Assembly (NCBI GenBank): GCA_964495555.1
Contig: CAZBWA010000003.1
Location: 7,005-71,004, forward strand
Origin: VGCC01 sp964495555
Lineage (GTDB): Bacteria; Actinomycetota; Actinomycetes; S36-B12
DNA length: 64,000 nucleotides
Direction of reading: 5' to 3'
Part shown: one piece after another, positions 8,320 to 16,297 of the stretch
Layout of the letters: every line of letters begins with the position of its first letter
Numbering within the stretch: position 1 is the stretch's first letter
Position numbers and translations under genes: made by a program
Notes under the pieces: model-generated
Database searches by the model: none
Seen by the model: only the letters and a program-made list of their open reading frames with translations
Told to the model about the DNA's origin: nothing

Positions 8320-9402
8320 ATGAGTCAGACGGACAATGTTCCACCGACCCTCCGCACGTTCGCCGGATACACCTGGCGAATCCTGATCCTGCTCGCGGGC
8401 TTCGCGGTCTTCGTCCTCGTACTGGGCCGCATCTTCCCCGTGGTGTTCGCCTTGTTCTTCGCGATGCTGGTGACGGCGTGGACCCAGCCCGTCATGAAGC
8501 TGTTCCAGAGATTCTTGCCGAAGGTCATCGCGATGATTCTCGCGCTCCTGGTGATCATTGCCGCGATCCTCACGATCCTCTACATCGTGATCACCTCGAC
8601 GATCAGCGAAGGGCCCAAGTTCGTTTCAAGCCTGCAGTCGGGCTTCCAGGAAATCACGGGGTGGCTCAAGACCGGTCCGCTCAAGTTGTCGGACGAGGCC
8701 GTAGGCAGCCTGCTGTCCCAAGCTCAGTCGGTGGGGACCTCCGTGGCCAAGGGTTTCCTCGGTGACGCCGTGGGGGCGCTCGGATCGCTAGGTACCCTCA
8801 TCATCGCCGGCTCTGTATTCATCTTCGGCGTGATCTTCTTCCTGCTCACACCGAAGCAAATCTGGGACTGGTTCATCGGATGGGTGCCCAAGGGTCTGCA
8901 GACCCCGGTGAACACCTCGGGCTACATCGCCTGGGAGTCGATCTCGGGGTACACCCGGGGCATCGTCATTGTCGCCCTCGCGGACGCCACGCTGGTGTTC
9001 ATCGGGCTCACGATCATGCAGGTTCCCCTGGCGCCGGCACTCGCAGCCGTGGTGTTCATTGGAGCCTTCATCCCCGTGATCGGCGCGCCCGTAGCGACCT
9101 TCTTCGCGGCCGTCGTGGCCTTAGCCGAACGAGGTCCTGTCATCGGACTGCTGGTCGTCCTCCTCACCATCGTTGTGGGCTCCTTCGACGGTGACGTCCT
9201 TCAACCCCTTGTCATGGGTAAGGCAGTCAATCTCCACCCACTGGCGATCGTGTTCGCGATCGCCGCCGGGAGCATCGCCCTCGGGATCGTCGGGGCCCTC
9301 ATCGCGGTCCCGATCGCCGGTGCGGCGTACGGAGTCGCGAAGTACCTCACAGGCCGAGACCCGGACCATCCTTTCCCTGGTCCACCGCCCGTCCTGACCT
9401 AG
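8320..9402 (+). CDS. AI-2E family exporter-like membrane protein
   Basis: A 360-residue integral membrane protein with seven or eight predicted helices: an N-terminal pair (about 17-60), a third helix near 66-90, an extracytoplasmic region (about 95-160) and a C-terminal bundle with IGAFIPVIGAPVATFFAAVVAL and QPLVMGKAVNLHPLAIVFAIAAG, the most conserved stretch of the AI-2E transporter (PF01594) family. Family members have been proposed to export signals or ions; the substrate cannot be read from sequence. The ATG follows AAGGAGGGGG. Probably co-transcribed with the preceding glyoxalase-like gene. Confidence 0.88.
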   Translation: MSQTDNVPPTLRTFAGYTWRILILLAGFAVFVLVLGRIFPVVFALFFAMLVTAWTQPVMKLFQRFLPKVIAMILALLVIIAAILTILYIVITSTISEGPKFVSSLQSGFQEITGWLKTGPLKLSDEAVGSLLSQAQSVGTSVAKGFLGDAVGALGSLGTLIIAGSVFIFGVIFFLLTPKQIWDWFIGWVPKGLQTPVNTSGYIAWESISGYTRGIVIVALADATLVFIGLTIMQVPLAPALAAVVFIGAFIPVIGAPVATFFAAVVALAERGPVIGLLVVLLTIVVGSFDGDVLQPLVMGKAVNLHPLAIVFAIAAGSIALGIVGALIAVPIAGAAYGVAKYLTGRDPDHPFPGPPPVLT

Positions 9403-9439
9403 CCCGTCCCCCACACGATCCGACATCCGGGAGGTATCC

Positions 9440-10267
9440 ATGTCCATTCCCAGCCTTGTCATGAACGACGGCCGATCAATCCCGCAGATCGGCCTCGGTG
9501 TGTGGCAGGTCCCCGACGACGTGGCTACGGACGCCTGCCTGGCGGCCCTGGAGTGCGGCTACCGTCACATCGATACCGCCGCCCTGTACTACAACGAAGA
9601 GGGCGTGGGCCGGGCGATCGCCGCCTGCGGTCTGCCTCGCAAGGAACTCTTCATCACTACCAAGGTCTGGAACACCGACCAGGGTTACGACGCCACCATG
9701 CGCGCGTTCGAGCTGAGTCTGTCGAAGCTAGGCCTTGACTACGTTGACCTCTATCTCATCCACTGGCCGACGCCTGGACGCGATCTCTACGCCGACACAT
9801 GGCGCGCGTTGGTCGATCTCCGCGCTGACGGGCGCGCCGCGTCCATTGGCGTGTCCAATTTCCACGAGGCCCACATCCGCCGGGTCGTGGCGGAGACCGG
9901 CGAGGTTCCTGCCATCAACCAAGTCGAGCTCCACCCGTGGCTCCCCCAACGCGAGGTCCGCGCAGTCGATGCCGAGTTCGGGATCCTCACCGAGGGATGG
10001 AGTCCGCTCGGTTCGGGCCGGCTCATCGACGATCCGATCCTGCAGGGCATCGCAGATCGCCACGGGGTCACCACCGCGCAGGTCATGATCCGCTGGCAGA
10101 TCCAGTTGGGCAACGTGGTCCTGCCGAAGTCCGTGACACCCGACCGGATCCGCAGCAACATCGACGTTTTTGGGTTCACCCTCGATGGCGAGGATCTCGC
10201 GCTGATCGACTCACTAGCCAGCGGTCAGCGGACCGGTCCCGATCCCGACGTTTTCAACGAGGCCTAG
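9440..10267 (+). CDS. Aldo/keto reductase
   Basis: A 275-residue NADPH-dependent reductase of the 2,5-diketo-D-gluconate reductase/YvgN type. The catalytic tetrad is visible: D45 and Y50 in HIDTAALYYNE, K75 in FITTKVWN and H108 in LYLIHWP. The C-terminal NADP-binding loop has VVLPKSVTPDRIRSNIDVF. It likely reduces small aldehydes or ketones; the natural substrate is unknown. The ATG follows GGGAGG. It converges on the lipoprotein gene with only three bases between the two TAG stops. Confidence 0.93.
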   Translation: MSIPSLVMNDGRSIPQIGLGVWQVPDDVATDACLAALECGYRHIDTAALYYNEEGVGRAIAACGLPRKELFITTKVWNTDQGYDATMRAFELSLSKLGLDYVDLYLIHWPTPGRDLYADTWRALVDLRADGRAASIGVSNFHEAHIRRVVAETGEVPAINQVELHPWLPQREVRAVDAEFGILTEGWSPLGSGRLIDDPILQGIADRHGVTTAQVMIRWQIQLGNVVLPKSVTPDRIRSNIDVFGFTLDGEDLALIDSLASGQRTGPDPDVFNEA

Positions 10268-10270
10268 GCC

Positions 10271-10795
10271 CTACGGGGTGGCGGTTCGGGCGTCCAGGTT
10301 CTCCTGGGGGACCAAATCCCCGGCCGCCTCACACTGAGCCTCGATGCGCTGCGACGACTTGTCGATGCGCTCGGTCTGCGCGGCGTTGATGCCGTCGGTC
10401 CCCTGCTTGGTCTTCGCCTTGTCCAGGTTGGCCTGAATCCGCACGGCATTGTCGAGCGCCTTCTGGGTGAGATCTCCCGCGGCGACCGAGGCCTCCATGT
10501 CCGACACCATCCCGTCGGCCAAGGCCCGGTACTCGCGGAGCAGCTCGCGCTTCTGCTTCTTGGTGAGGTCTTCCGTGCCCGCGGCGACCGTGCTACGCAC
10601 AAGGTCGAACTCGTAATACGCACCGCAACCGTCGATAAGGATGATCTCCTCCTCGACGGTCACCTCCTCCGTCGCGGTCACACTGGGCGTCGGGGCGGCC
10701 GTCACCGGGGCAGGTTCCGGCTCCGAGGAACATGCGGCGATCCCGGCTGCGAACAGGCCGACCACCATCGGAAGCGCGATTCTTTGGATCCTCAT
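10271..10795 (-). CDS. Putative lipoprotein
   Basis: A 174-residue exported protein with a lipoprotein signal peptide (hydrophobic 5-18) and the lipobox I-A-A-C with Cys22. A proline/threonine/glutamate-rich linker follows (about 24-52), then a helical, charged C-terminal domain of about 110 residues with two cysteines that could pair. I recognise no family. The ATG is preceded by GGGAGG. It is anchored on the outer face of the membrane by prediction; its role is unknown. It lies downstream of nrdJ on the same strand, beyond a terminator-like hairpin. Confidence 0.75.
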   Translation of the reverse strand: MRIQRIALPMVVGLFAAGIAACSSEPEPAPVTAAPTPSVTATEEVTVEEEIILIDGCGAYYEFDLVRSTVAAGTEDLTKKQKRELLREYRALADGMVSDMEASVAAGDLTQKALDNAVRIQANLDKAKTKQGTDGINAAQTERIDKSSQRIEAQCEAAGDLVPQENLDARTATP

Positions 10796-10843
10796 CCGGC
10801 CTCCCAGCGTTTCCCAGCATGCTAACCGCATTCCACGGCGCGT

Positions 10844-10875
10844 GGGGCGGAACGCACCGGAGTGCACTCCGCCCC
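10844..10875 (-). terminator. Terminator-like hairpin after nrdJ
   Basis: GGGGCGGA and TCCGCCCC form an 8-bp stem around a 16-base loop that itself contains the palindrome GGAGTGCACTCC, six bases past the nrdJ stop. There is no U-run, so it may stabilise or process the mRNA end rather than be a classic intrinsic terminator. Confidence 0.45.
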
Positions 10876-10881
10876 GTCCGG

Positions 10882-13686
10882 CTAGCTGCAGCCCGAGGTG
10901 CTTCCGCACCCCTCGCAGACGTAGCAGCTGCCCGCCGGGCGCATCTTGATCCCGCAGGTCATGCACAGCGGGGCATCGGACGCGGTACCGGTGATCTCCT
11001 CGAGCAACTCTGCACTCGAGTGCGCGGTGCTGACCCGGGGGGACTCTCCCGCCACGGCCGGCGTCTCCACCTCCACCTCGAGGTCGGCCGCCGGGGACTG
11101 GGTGTACGACGCAGCCACGGTTGCAGCACGCTCGTCGGCGGTGAAGATGCCCAACGCCTCACGCTTGTCATACGGCAGGTAGTCCAAAGCCAGCCTGCGG
11201 AAGATGTAGTCCATGATCGACTGCGACATCCGGATATCCGGGTCATCCGTCAAGCCGGCCGGCTCGAATCGCATGTTCACGAACTTCGACACGAAGGCCT
11301 CCAACGGCACGCCGTACTGGAGCGCGATGCTCACCGCGATGGAGAAGGCATCCATGACCCCCGCCAACGTGGATCCCTGCTTGCCCAACTTCAGGAAGAC
11401 CTCGCCGAGCTCGCCGTCTTCGTAGGAACCGGCGGTCAGATACCCCTCGGCTCCCGCTACCGCGAACGAGGTGGTGCGGCTCGGACGTGATTTCGGCAGT
11501 CGCCGGCGGATCGGCTGACCCGTCGCGAGGGCCTCGGCCACGGCCTCGACCGTCTCGTCCACCTTCTTGGCCTTGGCGTCCGACAGTGGCTGACCGACCT
11601 TGCAGTTGTCGCGGTAGATGGCGAGCGCCTTGATGCCGAGCTTCCATCCCTGGAAGTAGATCTCCTCGACTTCCTCAACCGTCGCCGTTTCGGGCATGTT
11701 GACGGTCTTGGAGATCGCACCCGAGATGAACGGCTGGACGGCCGCCATCATCCGGACGTGCCCCATCGGCGTGATCGCGCGCGCGCCCATGGCCGTGTCG
11801 AAGACGGCATAGTGCTCCGGCTTGAGTCCGGGGGCATCGATCACGTGTCCGTTCTCCGAGATGTACTCGACGATCGCCTCGACGGTCTCCTCGGTGTACC
11901 CGAGCTTGCGCAGGGCCCGCGGAATCGTCTGGTTAACGATCTGCATGGAGCCACCACCGACCAACTTCTTGAACTTCACCAGGGAGAAATCGGGTTCGAT
12001 ACCCGTCGTATCGCAATCCATCATGAAACCGATGGTTCCGGTGGGTGCCAAGACCGATGCCTGTGCGTTACGCCAGCCGTTCTTCTCGCCGATCGCGAGG
12101 CACTCTTGCCAGTTCTTGATCGCGATCTTCATGACATCGCCGTCCAGGGAGGAGACGGAGCGGACGTTGTCATTGGCGGAGGCGTGCTTGCGCATCACCC
12201 GCTTGTGGGCATCTGCATTGCGCGCATACCCGTCGTAGGGACCCACGATGCCCGCGAGCTCCGCGCTGCGCTTGTAGGCCGTCCCCGTCATGAGCGACGT
12301 GATGGCGGCGGCGAAGGATCGACCTGCATCGGAGTCGTACGGGATTCCCGTGGCCATGAGCAGCGCTCCGAGATTCGCGTACCCGATGCCGAGCTGGCGG
12401 TAGCGCCGGGTGGTGTCCCCAATCGCCTCCGTGGGGAAATCCGCGAAGGAGATGGAGATGTCCATCGCGGTGATGACGAACTCCACAGCCTTGGCGAATC
12501 TCTCCGCGTCGAAGGTGTCGTCCTCCTTGAGGAACGTGAGCAGGTTCAAGCTGGCGAGGTTGCAACTGGAGTTGTCCAGGCTCATGTACTCCGAGCACGG
12601 GTTCGACGCATTGATCCTGCCCGTCTCGGGATTCGTGTGCCAGTCGTTGATGGTGTCGTCGTACTGAATGCCGGGATCGGCACATGCCCACGCCGCCTCG
12701 CACATCGTGCGGAACAGTGTCGTGGCATCGAGAGTCTCGACCACGTGACCATCGGTCCGTGCGGTGAGGTCGAAGGTGCCTCCGGACTCCACGGCGCGCA
12801 TGAACTCGTCGGAGACGCGCACCGAGTTGTTCGCATTCTGGTACTGGACCGAGCTGATGTCCTTGCCTCCAAGGTCCATGTCGTACCCGGCGTCGCGGAG
12901 AACACGGATCTTGTCCTCCTCGCGAACCTTGGTCTCGATGAACTCCTCGATATCGGGGTGACTGACGTCCAGGACCACCATCTTCGCCGCACGCCGCGTC
13001 GCTCCCCCCGACTTGATCGTCCCCGCGGATGCGTCCGCGCCCCGCATGAACGACACCGGGCCCGAGGCCGTGCCCCCCGATGACCGGAGCAACTCGCGGC
13101 TCGAGCGGATGCGAGAGAGGTTGAGGCCCGCACCCGAGCCCCCCTTGAAGATGATCCCCTCCTCCTTATACCAGTTGAGGATGGATTCCATCGTGTCCTC
13201 GACGGACAGGATGAAGCACGCGCTGACCTGCTGCGGGGCCGTAGTGCCCACGTTGAACCAGACGGGAGAGTTAAAGCTGAACACCTGATGCAAGAGCATG
13301 TAGGTGAGCTCATGCTCGAAGATCTGCGCATCCTCGTCGGTGCGGAAGTACCCGTTCTCCCTGCCGGCCTTTACGTACGTGAGCACGACGCGGTCGATCA
13401 ACTGCTTGAGGCTCCATTCGCGCTGCTCCGTGTCGAGTGCGCCGCGGAAGTATTTCGTCGTCACGATCGTCGACGCGTTGACACTCCAGAAGTCGGGGAA
13501 CTCGACACCCTTCTGCTCGAACACGGTCTCGCCCGTCTTCCAATTCGTCTGCACGACATCGCGTCGCTCCCACACGACCTCGTCGTAGGGGTGCACCCCG
13601 GGAGTGGTGTACAGACGTTCCACGACGAGCCCCGGGTTGTGCAGGGTGTTGTGAACGAATACCGGGTTGGTCATCGTGTGCGACAT
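10882..13686 (-). CDS. nrdJ: Vitamin B12-dependent ribonucleotide reductase, class II
   Basis: Reduces ribonucleotides to deoxyribonucleotides using adenosylcobalamin. The 934-residue protein has the active-site loop NPCSEYMSLDNSSCNLASL, the finger-loop PTGTIGFMMDCDTTGIEPD, an extended domain after about residue 740, and a C-terminal cysteine-rich ribbon (CMTCGIK, CYVCEGCG, GCS) thought to re-reduce the active site. The ATG (MSHTMTNP) follows GAAGAAGGG; the frame is open upstream through nrdR but without homology. It lies 46 bases after nrdR, so it should be repressed by NrdR as one unit. No cobalamin riboswitch is visible in the leader. Confidence 0.97.
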   Translation of the reverse strand: MSHTMTNPVFVHNTLHNPGLVVERLYTTPGVHPYDEVVWERRDVVQTNWKTGETVFEQKGVEFPDFWSVNASTIVTTKYFRGALDTEQREWSLKQLIDRVVLTYVKAGRENGYFRTDEDAQIFEHELTYMLLHQVFSFNSPVWFNVGTTAPQQVSACFILSVEDTMESILNWYKEEGIIFKGGSGAGLNLSRIRSSRELLRSSGGTASGPVSFMRGADASAGTIKSGGATRRAAKMVVLDVSHPDIEEFIETKVREEDKIRVLRDAGYDMDLGGKDISSVQYQNANNSVRVSDEFMRAVESGGTFDLTARTDGHVVETLDATTLFRTMCEAAWACADPGIQYDDTINDWHTNPETGRINASNPCSEYMSLDNSSCNLASLNLLTFLKEDDTFDAERFAKAVEFVITAMDISISFADFPTEAIGDTTRRYRQLGIGYANLGALLMATGIPYDSDAGRSFAAAITSLMTGTAYKRSAELAGIVGPYDGYARNADAHKRVMRKHASANDNVRSVSSLDGDVMKIAIKNWQECLAIGEKNGWRNAQASVLAPTGTIGFMMDCDTTGIEPDFSLVKFKKLVGGGSMQIVNQTIPRALRKLGYTEETVEAIVEYISENGHVIDAPGLKPEHYAVFDTAMGARAITPMGHVRMMAAVQPFISGAISKTVNMPETATVEEVEEIYFQGWKLGIKALAIYRDNCKVGQPLSDAKAKKVDETVEAVAEALATGQPIRRRLPKSRPSRTTSFAVAGAEGYLTAGSYEDGELGEVFLKLGKQGSTLAGVMDAFSIAVSIALQYGVPLEAFVSKFVNMRFEPAGLTDDPDIRMSQSIMDYIFRRLALDYLPYDKREALGIFTADERAATVAASYTQSPAADLEVEVETPAVAGESPRVSTAHSSAELLEEITGTASDAPLCMTCGIKMRPAGSCYVCEGCGSTSGCS

Positions 13687-13732
13687 GTCGTGCCCTTCTT
13701 CTGGTGTGCGTCGTGTGTGCTGATACGGAAAC

Positions 13733-14239
13733 TCATGTGGCCGACCCAGTCTGGGACGTGGGGCTGACAAGCTCAGGCTCGGTTCCGAGGGGGTCCCCCT
13801 CGGCGCGCAGGAGCGCGATCTCAGCCTCGAAGTCCTCGAGCGAATCGAAGGATCGATAGACCGATGCGAACCGGAGGTAGGCGACCTCGTCCAACTCCCG
13901 GAGGGGCCCGAGGATCGCGAGACCGACCTCCAGGCTGGGCACCTCGGAGTTACCCGAGGCACGCACGGCGTCCTCGACCCGTTGGGCGAGGACAGCCAGG
14001 TCGTCCTCGGACACCGGTCGGCCCTGGCACGCCTTGCGCACGCCGGAGAGCACCTTCGCGCGCGAGAAGGGCTCGATGACCCCGTTGCGCTTGGCGACAG
14101 TGAGGGATGTGGTCTCCGACGTCGTGAACCTGCGGCCGCAGTCGATGCACTCGCGGCGACGTCGGATGGACGCGCCCTCCTCGGCCGTCCGGGAGTCCAC
14201 GACGCGTGAGTCGTCGCACTTGCAGAACGGGCACCTCAC
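13733..14239 (-). CDS. nrdR: Transcriptional repressor NrdR
   Basis: Senses ATP/dATP and represses ribonucleotide reductase genes. The 168 residues contain the N-terminal zinc ribbon (C3-x2-C6 and C31-x2-C34) that binds DNA and an ATP-cone domain (about 47-137). The start is GTG, with GGGAGGG nine bases upstream. The protein is slightly longer than many NrdR proteins because of a C-terminal tail. It precedes nrdJ in one operon, the usual arrangement in Streptomyces, and the upstream region carries two candidate NrdR boxes, implying autoregulation. Confidence 0.97.
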   Translation of the reverse strand: MRCPFCKCDDSRVVDSRTAEEGASIRRRRECIDCGRRFTTSETTSLTVAKRNGVIEPFSRAKVLSGVRKACQGRPVSEDDLAVLAQRVEDAVRASGNSEVPSLEVGLAILGPLRELDEVAYLRFASVYRSFDSLEDFEAEIALLRAEGDPLGTEPELVSPTSQTGSAT

Positions 14240-14338
14240 GGTCTGTCCCTCCCTTCACTCTCGTCACACCATCACCGACACTCACGGGCGTTCATGCGGA
14301 CTGGGGAGATCCTGTGGAACACCTGTGGACGAGCTACC

Positions 14339-14384
14339 ACAACCTATTGAGGTTCCGTACGGTTGCGGACACTACATCTTGGGG
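14339..14384 (-). promoter_or_regulatory. Candidate tandem NrdR boxes and -10 of the nrdR-nrdJ operon
   Basis: Two 16-base sites, 14339-14354 (AACCTATTGAGGTT core, itself a perfect inverted repeat) and 14369-14384 (ACACTACATCTTGGGG), lie about 30 bases apart, near the three-helical-turn spacing reported for NrdR operators. On the minus strand the first site contains TAGGTT (14341-14346), a good -10, so repressor and polymerase would compete. Position and spacing support the call; the individual sites are imperfect. Confidence 0.5.
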
Positions 14385-14441
14385 TCGGAAACATACGGCT
14401 CCCGGGACCCCCTGCGCAAGTAGCCCGCCCGGCGTGTCGCG

Positions 14442-15119
14442 CTATCCGCCGACCCGGTTCACCGTGTCCACGAGGCGCGCCGCGAAAGCCCGCCTCCCCT
14501 CGGCGTCGTAGTGCAGGCCGTCCCGGAAGCGCACGCCCACCGCCTCCGCGTAGGCACCCCAGCGCACTCGATGGACGTTGGGATAGCGACGATCCATGTC
14601 CCCGATCCGCCGATTGATCCAGCGCTGCTTGTCCTTGGTGAAGCGATCTGCACCGCTCGCGTACGTGTCGACCCAGATCACCGTTCGCTTCCCGAGGGAT
14701 CGCACCACGCGTTCCATGCGCGCTCTCGTCACGTCGCGCGCGATCCAGCGCATGTCATTGGTTCCGACCGCGATCACCACGATGTCTGGTAGCTGGTCGA
14801 TCTCCTTGGCACGAGCGATCTGGGCCAGCGCCCAATCGAGTCTCTTCCCGCCGAAACAGCGGATGGTGGGGGTCCACCCGGAGTCCCGCAGTCCTCGCTG
14901 GATCGACGCGGCCGATTCGCGCACGAGGGAGTCGCCGATGACCAGGACGCGACGCCCGAGTCCAGGCGACCCGCTCGCCAGGCGCTCCGGCCATATGGGC
15001 GCGCTGCAGGCCCGTGGATCCCCGCCAGTACTCCACCCCGGGTCCCGTTCGGCGGAAGCACCCGGTGCCAGGGCTACTACGGCTGCGAGAACGAGGCCGA
15101 GGGCGACAGGCCGGAGCAT
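14442..15119 (-). CDS. Secreted SGNH/GDSL hydrolase
   Basis: A 225-residue exported esterase-like protein. The signal peptide (about 1-23, ending GASA) is followed by block I VIGDSLV (Ser64), block III GTND (Asn121) and block V DGLHYD (Asp200, His203), so the catalytic set is complete. SGNH enzymes hydrolyse esters, including acetyl groups on cell-wall polymers; this substrate is unknown. The gene starts ten bases after the LysM gene stop and so is probably carried on the LexA-controlled transcript; a GATACT six bases before the ATG could also give a separate leaderless transcript. Next gene downstream is nrdR. Confidence 0.85.
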   Translation of the reverse strand: MLRPVALGLVLAAVVALAPGASAERDPGWSTGGDPRACSAPIWPERLASGSPGLGRRVLVIGDSLVRESAASIQRGLRDSGWTPTIRCFGGKRLDWALAQIARAKEIDQLPDIVVIAVGTNDMRWIARDVTRARMERVVRSLGKRTVIWVDTYASGADRFTKDKQRWINRRIGDMDRRYPNVHRVRWGAYAEAVGVRFRDGLHYDAEGRRAFAARLVDTVNRVGG

Positions 15120-15125
15120 CCCGGA

Positions 15126-15131
15126 AGTATC
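15126..15131 (-). promoter_or_regulatory. Possible leaderless -10 for the SGNH hydrolase gene
   Basis: GATACT (minus strand) ends six bases before the ATG; four of six matches to TATAAT. Weak, but at the same spacing as the stronger leaderless sites in this window. Confidence 0.3.
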
Positions 15132-15450
15132 ACCCAGGGACGACGAGGGCACGTCCGGCACCCACGGACGCCGAGCCCATGCCGTTGAGGTCCATGATCC
15201 GCGCCACGGTCTCACGCGGGTCCGCTCCGGGGGCGACGTCGTGAGCGATGGACCAGAGGGTCTCCCCGGGGCGAACGACGTGGACACCTGTGGCGGTCCC
15301 GCCGGGCTCCGAGGTGGCCACGGCCCCTTGGCCTGTCGCCGTCACCACCCCGGCCGTAAGGGCCAAAGTAAGGAGCGTCAGGCACAGACGGCCTCGACGG
15401 GTGAGCCGAACGCCGCGTGCGCCGGGGGTGCTAGCTGACTTCTGCTTCAT
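15130..15450 (-). CDS. LysM-domain membrane/cell-wall protein, SOS-controlled
   Basis: A 106-residue protein with a basic cytoplasmic start, one membrane segment (about 22-40) and a C-terminal LysM domain (about 55-104, HVVRPGETLWSIAH then IMDLNGMGS and LVVPG) that would bind peptidoglycan outside. It diverges from lexA. In Mycobacterium the divergent neighbour of lexA (Rv2719c/ChiZ) is also a LysM protein that slows division during the SOS response, and DivS of Corynebacterium occupies the same place, so the same job is inferred here. The ATG (MKQKSAS) follows AAGGATC; the longer open frame above it runs through the LexA boxes and is not credible. Confidence 0.85.
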   Translation of the reverse strand: MKQKSASTPGARGVRLTRRGRLCLTLLTLALTAGVVTATGQGAVATSEPGGTATGVHVVRPGETLWSIAHDVAPGADPRETVARIMDLNGMGSASVGAGRALVVPG

Positions 15451-15463
15451 GGGGAAGATCCTT

Positions 15464-15479
15464 TCGAACAGCTGTTCGA
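15464..15479. promoter_or_regulatory. LexA box 1
   Basis: TCGAACAGCTGTTCGA is a perfect 16-base palindrome matching the actinobacterial LexA operator. It lies 14 bases before the LysM gene ATG and downstream of that gene's predicted -10. Confidence 0.9.
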
Positions 15480-15495
15480 TCGAACGTATGTGCGA
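15480..15495. promoter_or_regulatory. LexA box 2 (one mismatch)
   Basis: TCGAACGTATGTGCGA directly abuts box 1 and departs from the consensus at one half-site base. It abuts the predicted -10 of the LysM gene, so LexA here would cover the transcription start. Confidence 0.75.
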
Positions 15496-15501
15496 TTTAT
15501 A
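15496..15501 (-). promoter_or_regulatory. Predicted -10 of the LysM-SGNH operon
   Basis: TATAAA on the minus strand, immediately upstream of LexA box 2. No convincing -35. Placement directly against two operators suits tight repression. Confidence 0.5.
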
Positions 15502-15530
15502 GCACGCTCGGGGCCCCGACACGCCCATCA

Positions 15531-15546
15531 TCGAACATATGTTTGA
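15531..15546. promoter_or_regulatory. LexA box 3, at the lexA promoter
   Basis: TCGAACATATGTTTGA, one base off a perfect palindrome, 49 bases before the lexA ATG and overlapping the lexA -35 hexamer. It would provide autorepression of lexA. Confidence 0.85.
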
Positions 15547-15571
15547 TTTCGGCGTGTCGCCGTTCTAGCCT
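15543..15571 (+). promoter_or_regulatory. lexA promoter
   Basis: TTGATT (15543-15548), a 17-base spacer, then TAGCCT (15566-15571). The -35 shares four bases with LexA box 3. Confidence 0.65.
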
Positions 15572-15595
15572 GGGTTCCTCACCCAGGGAGGATCC

Positions 15596-16297
15596 ATGGC
15601 TCAGCGCATCAGGCGTCCCGCCCCCGAGACCAACGTCCGCGAACTGCCGGACGGTCCGGCCGATGAGGCTGGCCTCACCCTGCGCCAACACGCCATCCTC
15701 GAGGCGATCCGATCCAGCATCGAGGAGCGCGGATACCCGCCCAGCGTGCGCGAGATCGCGGAGGGTGTCGGGCTGACCTCGTCCTCGTCGGTGGCCTATC
15801 AACTGGCCACTCTGGAGAAGCTGGGCCACCTCCGCCGGGACCCCAATCGGCCTCGCGCGCTTGTCGTCGCCGACCAGGGAGAGCCCACGGTCACGTCCCC
15901 GCGGGCCGTCGAGCCCTTCGCGGACACCGTCGAGGTCCCGCTCCTCGGGCGGATCGCCGCCGGCGGACCCCTCCTGGCCGAGCAGTCGGTGGAGGCGAGC
16001 TTCGCCCTCCCCCGCGACCTGGTCGGACATGGCGAGCTGTTCATGCTGAAGGTGGTCGGAGACTCGATGATCGACGCGGCTATCTGTGACGGCGATTGGG
16101 TCGTCGTACGGCAGCAACCCACAGCGCTCAACGGGGACATCGTCGCCGCCCTCCTGGGCGACGAGGCCACGGTCAAGACCTACAAGGAACGCGATGGCCA
16201 CGTGTGGCTCATGCCGCATAACCCCGCCTACGCGCCGATCCTGGGTGATGAGGCGCGCATCCTGGGGAAGGTCGTATCGGTACTGCGGTCGCTCTAG
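15596..16297 (+). CDS. lexA: SOS response repressor LexA
   Basis: Represses DNA-damage genes and is inactivated by RecA-stimulated self-cleavage. The 233-residue protein has a winged helix DNA-binding domain (about 27-90, with GYPPSVREIAEGVGLTSSSSV as recognition region), the cleavage site A122-G123 in GRIAAGGP, the catalytic Ser157 in VVGDSM and Lys194 in EATVKTY. The ATG follows GGGAGG. The gene has its own LexA box and converges on dinG, the two sharing a single CTAG as overlapping TAG stops. Confidence 0.98.
   Translation: MAQRIRRPAPETNVRELPDGPADEAGLTLRQHAILEAIRSSIEERGYPPSVREIAEGVGLTSSSSVAYQLATLEKLGHLRRDPNRPRALVVADQGEPTVTSPRAVEPFADTVEVPLLGRIAAGGPLLAEQSVEASFALPRDLVGHGELFMLKVVGDSMIDAAICDGDWVVVRQQPTALNGDIVAALLGDEATVKTYKERDGHVWLMPHNPAYAPILGDEARILGKVVSVLRSL

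Noticed and set aside
13687..13732. Cobalamin riboswitch before nrdJ
   Set aside because: The gap after nrdR is only 46 bases and has no B12-box; a B12-dependent enzyme would not be expected to be shut off by B12.
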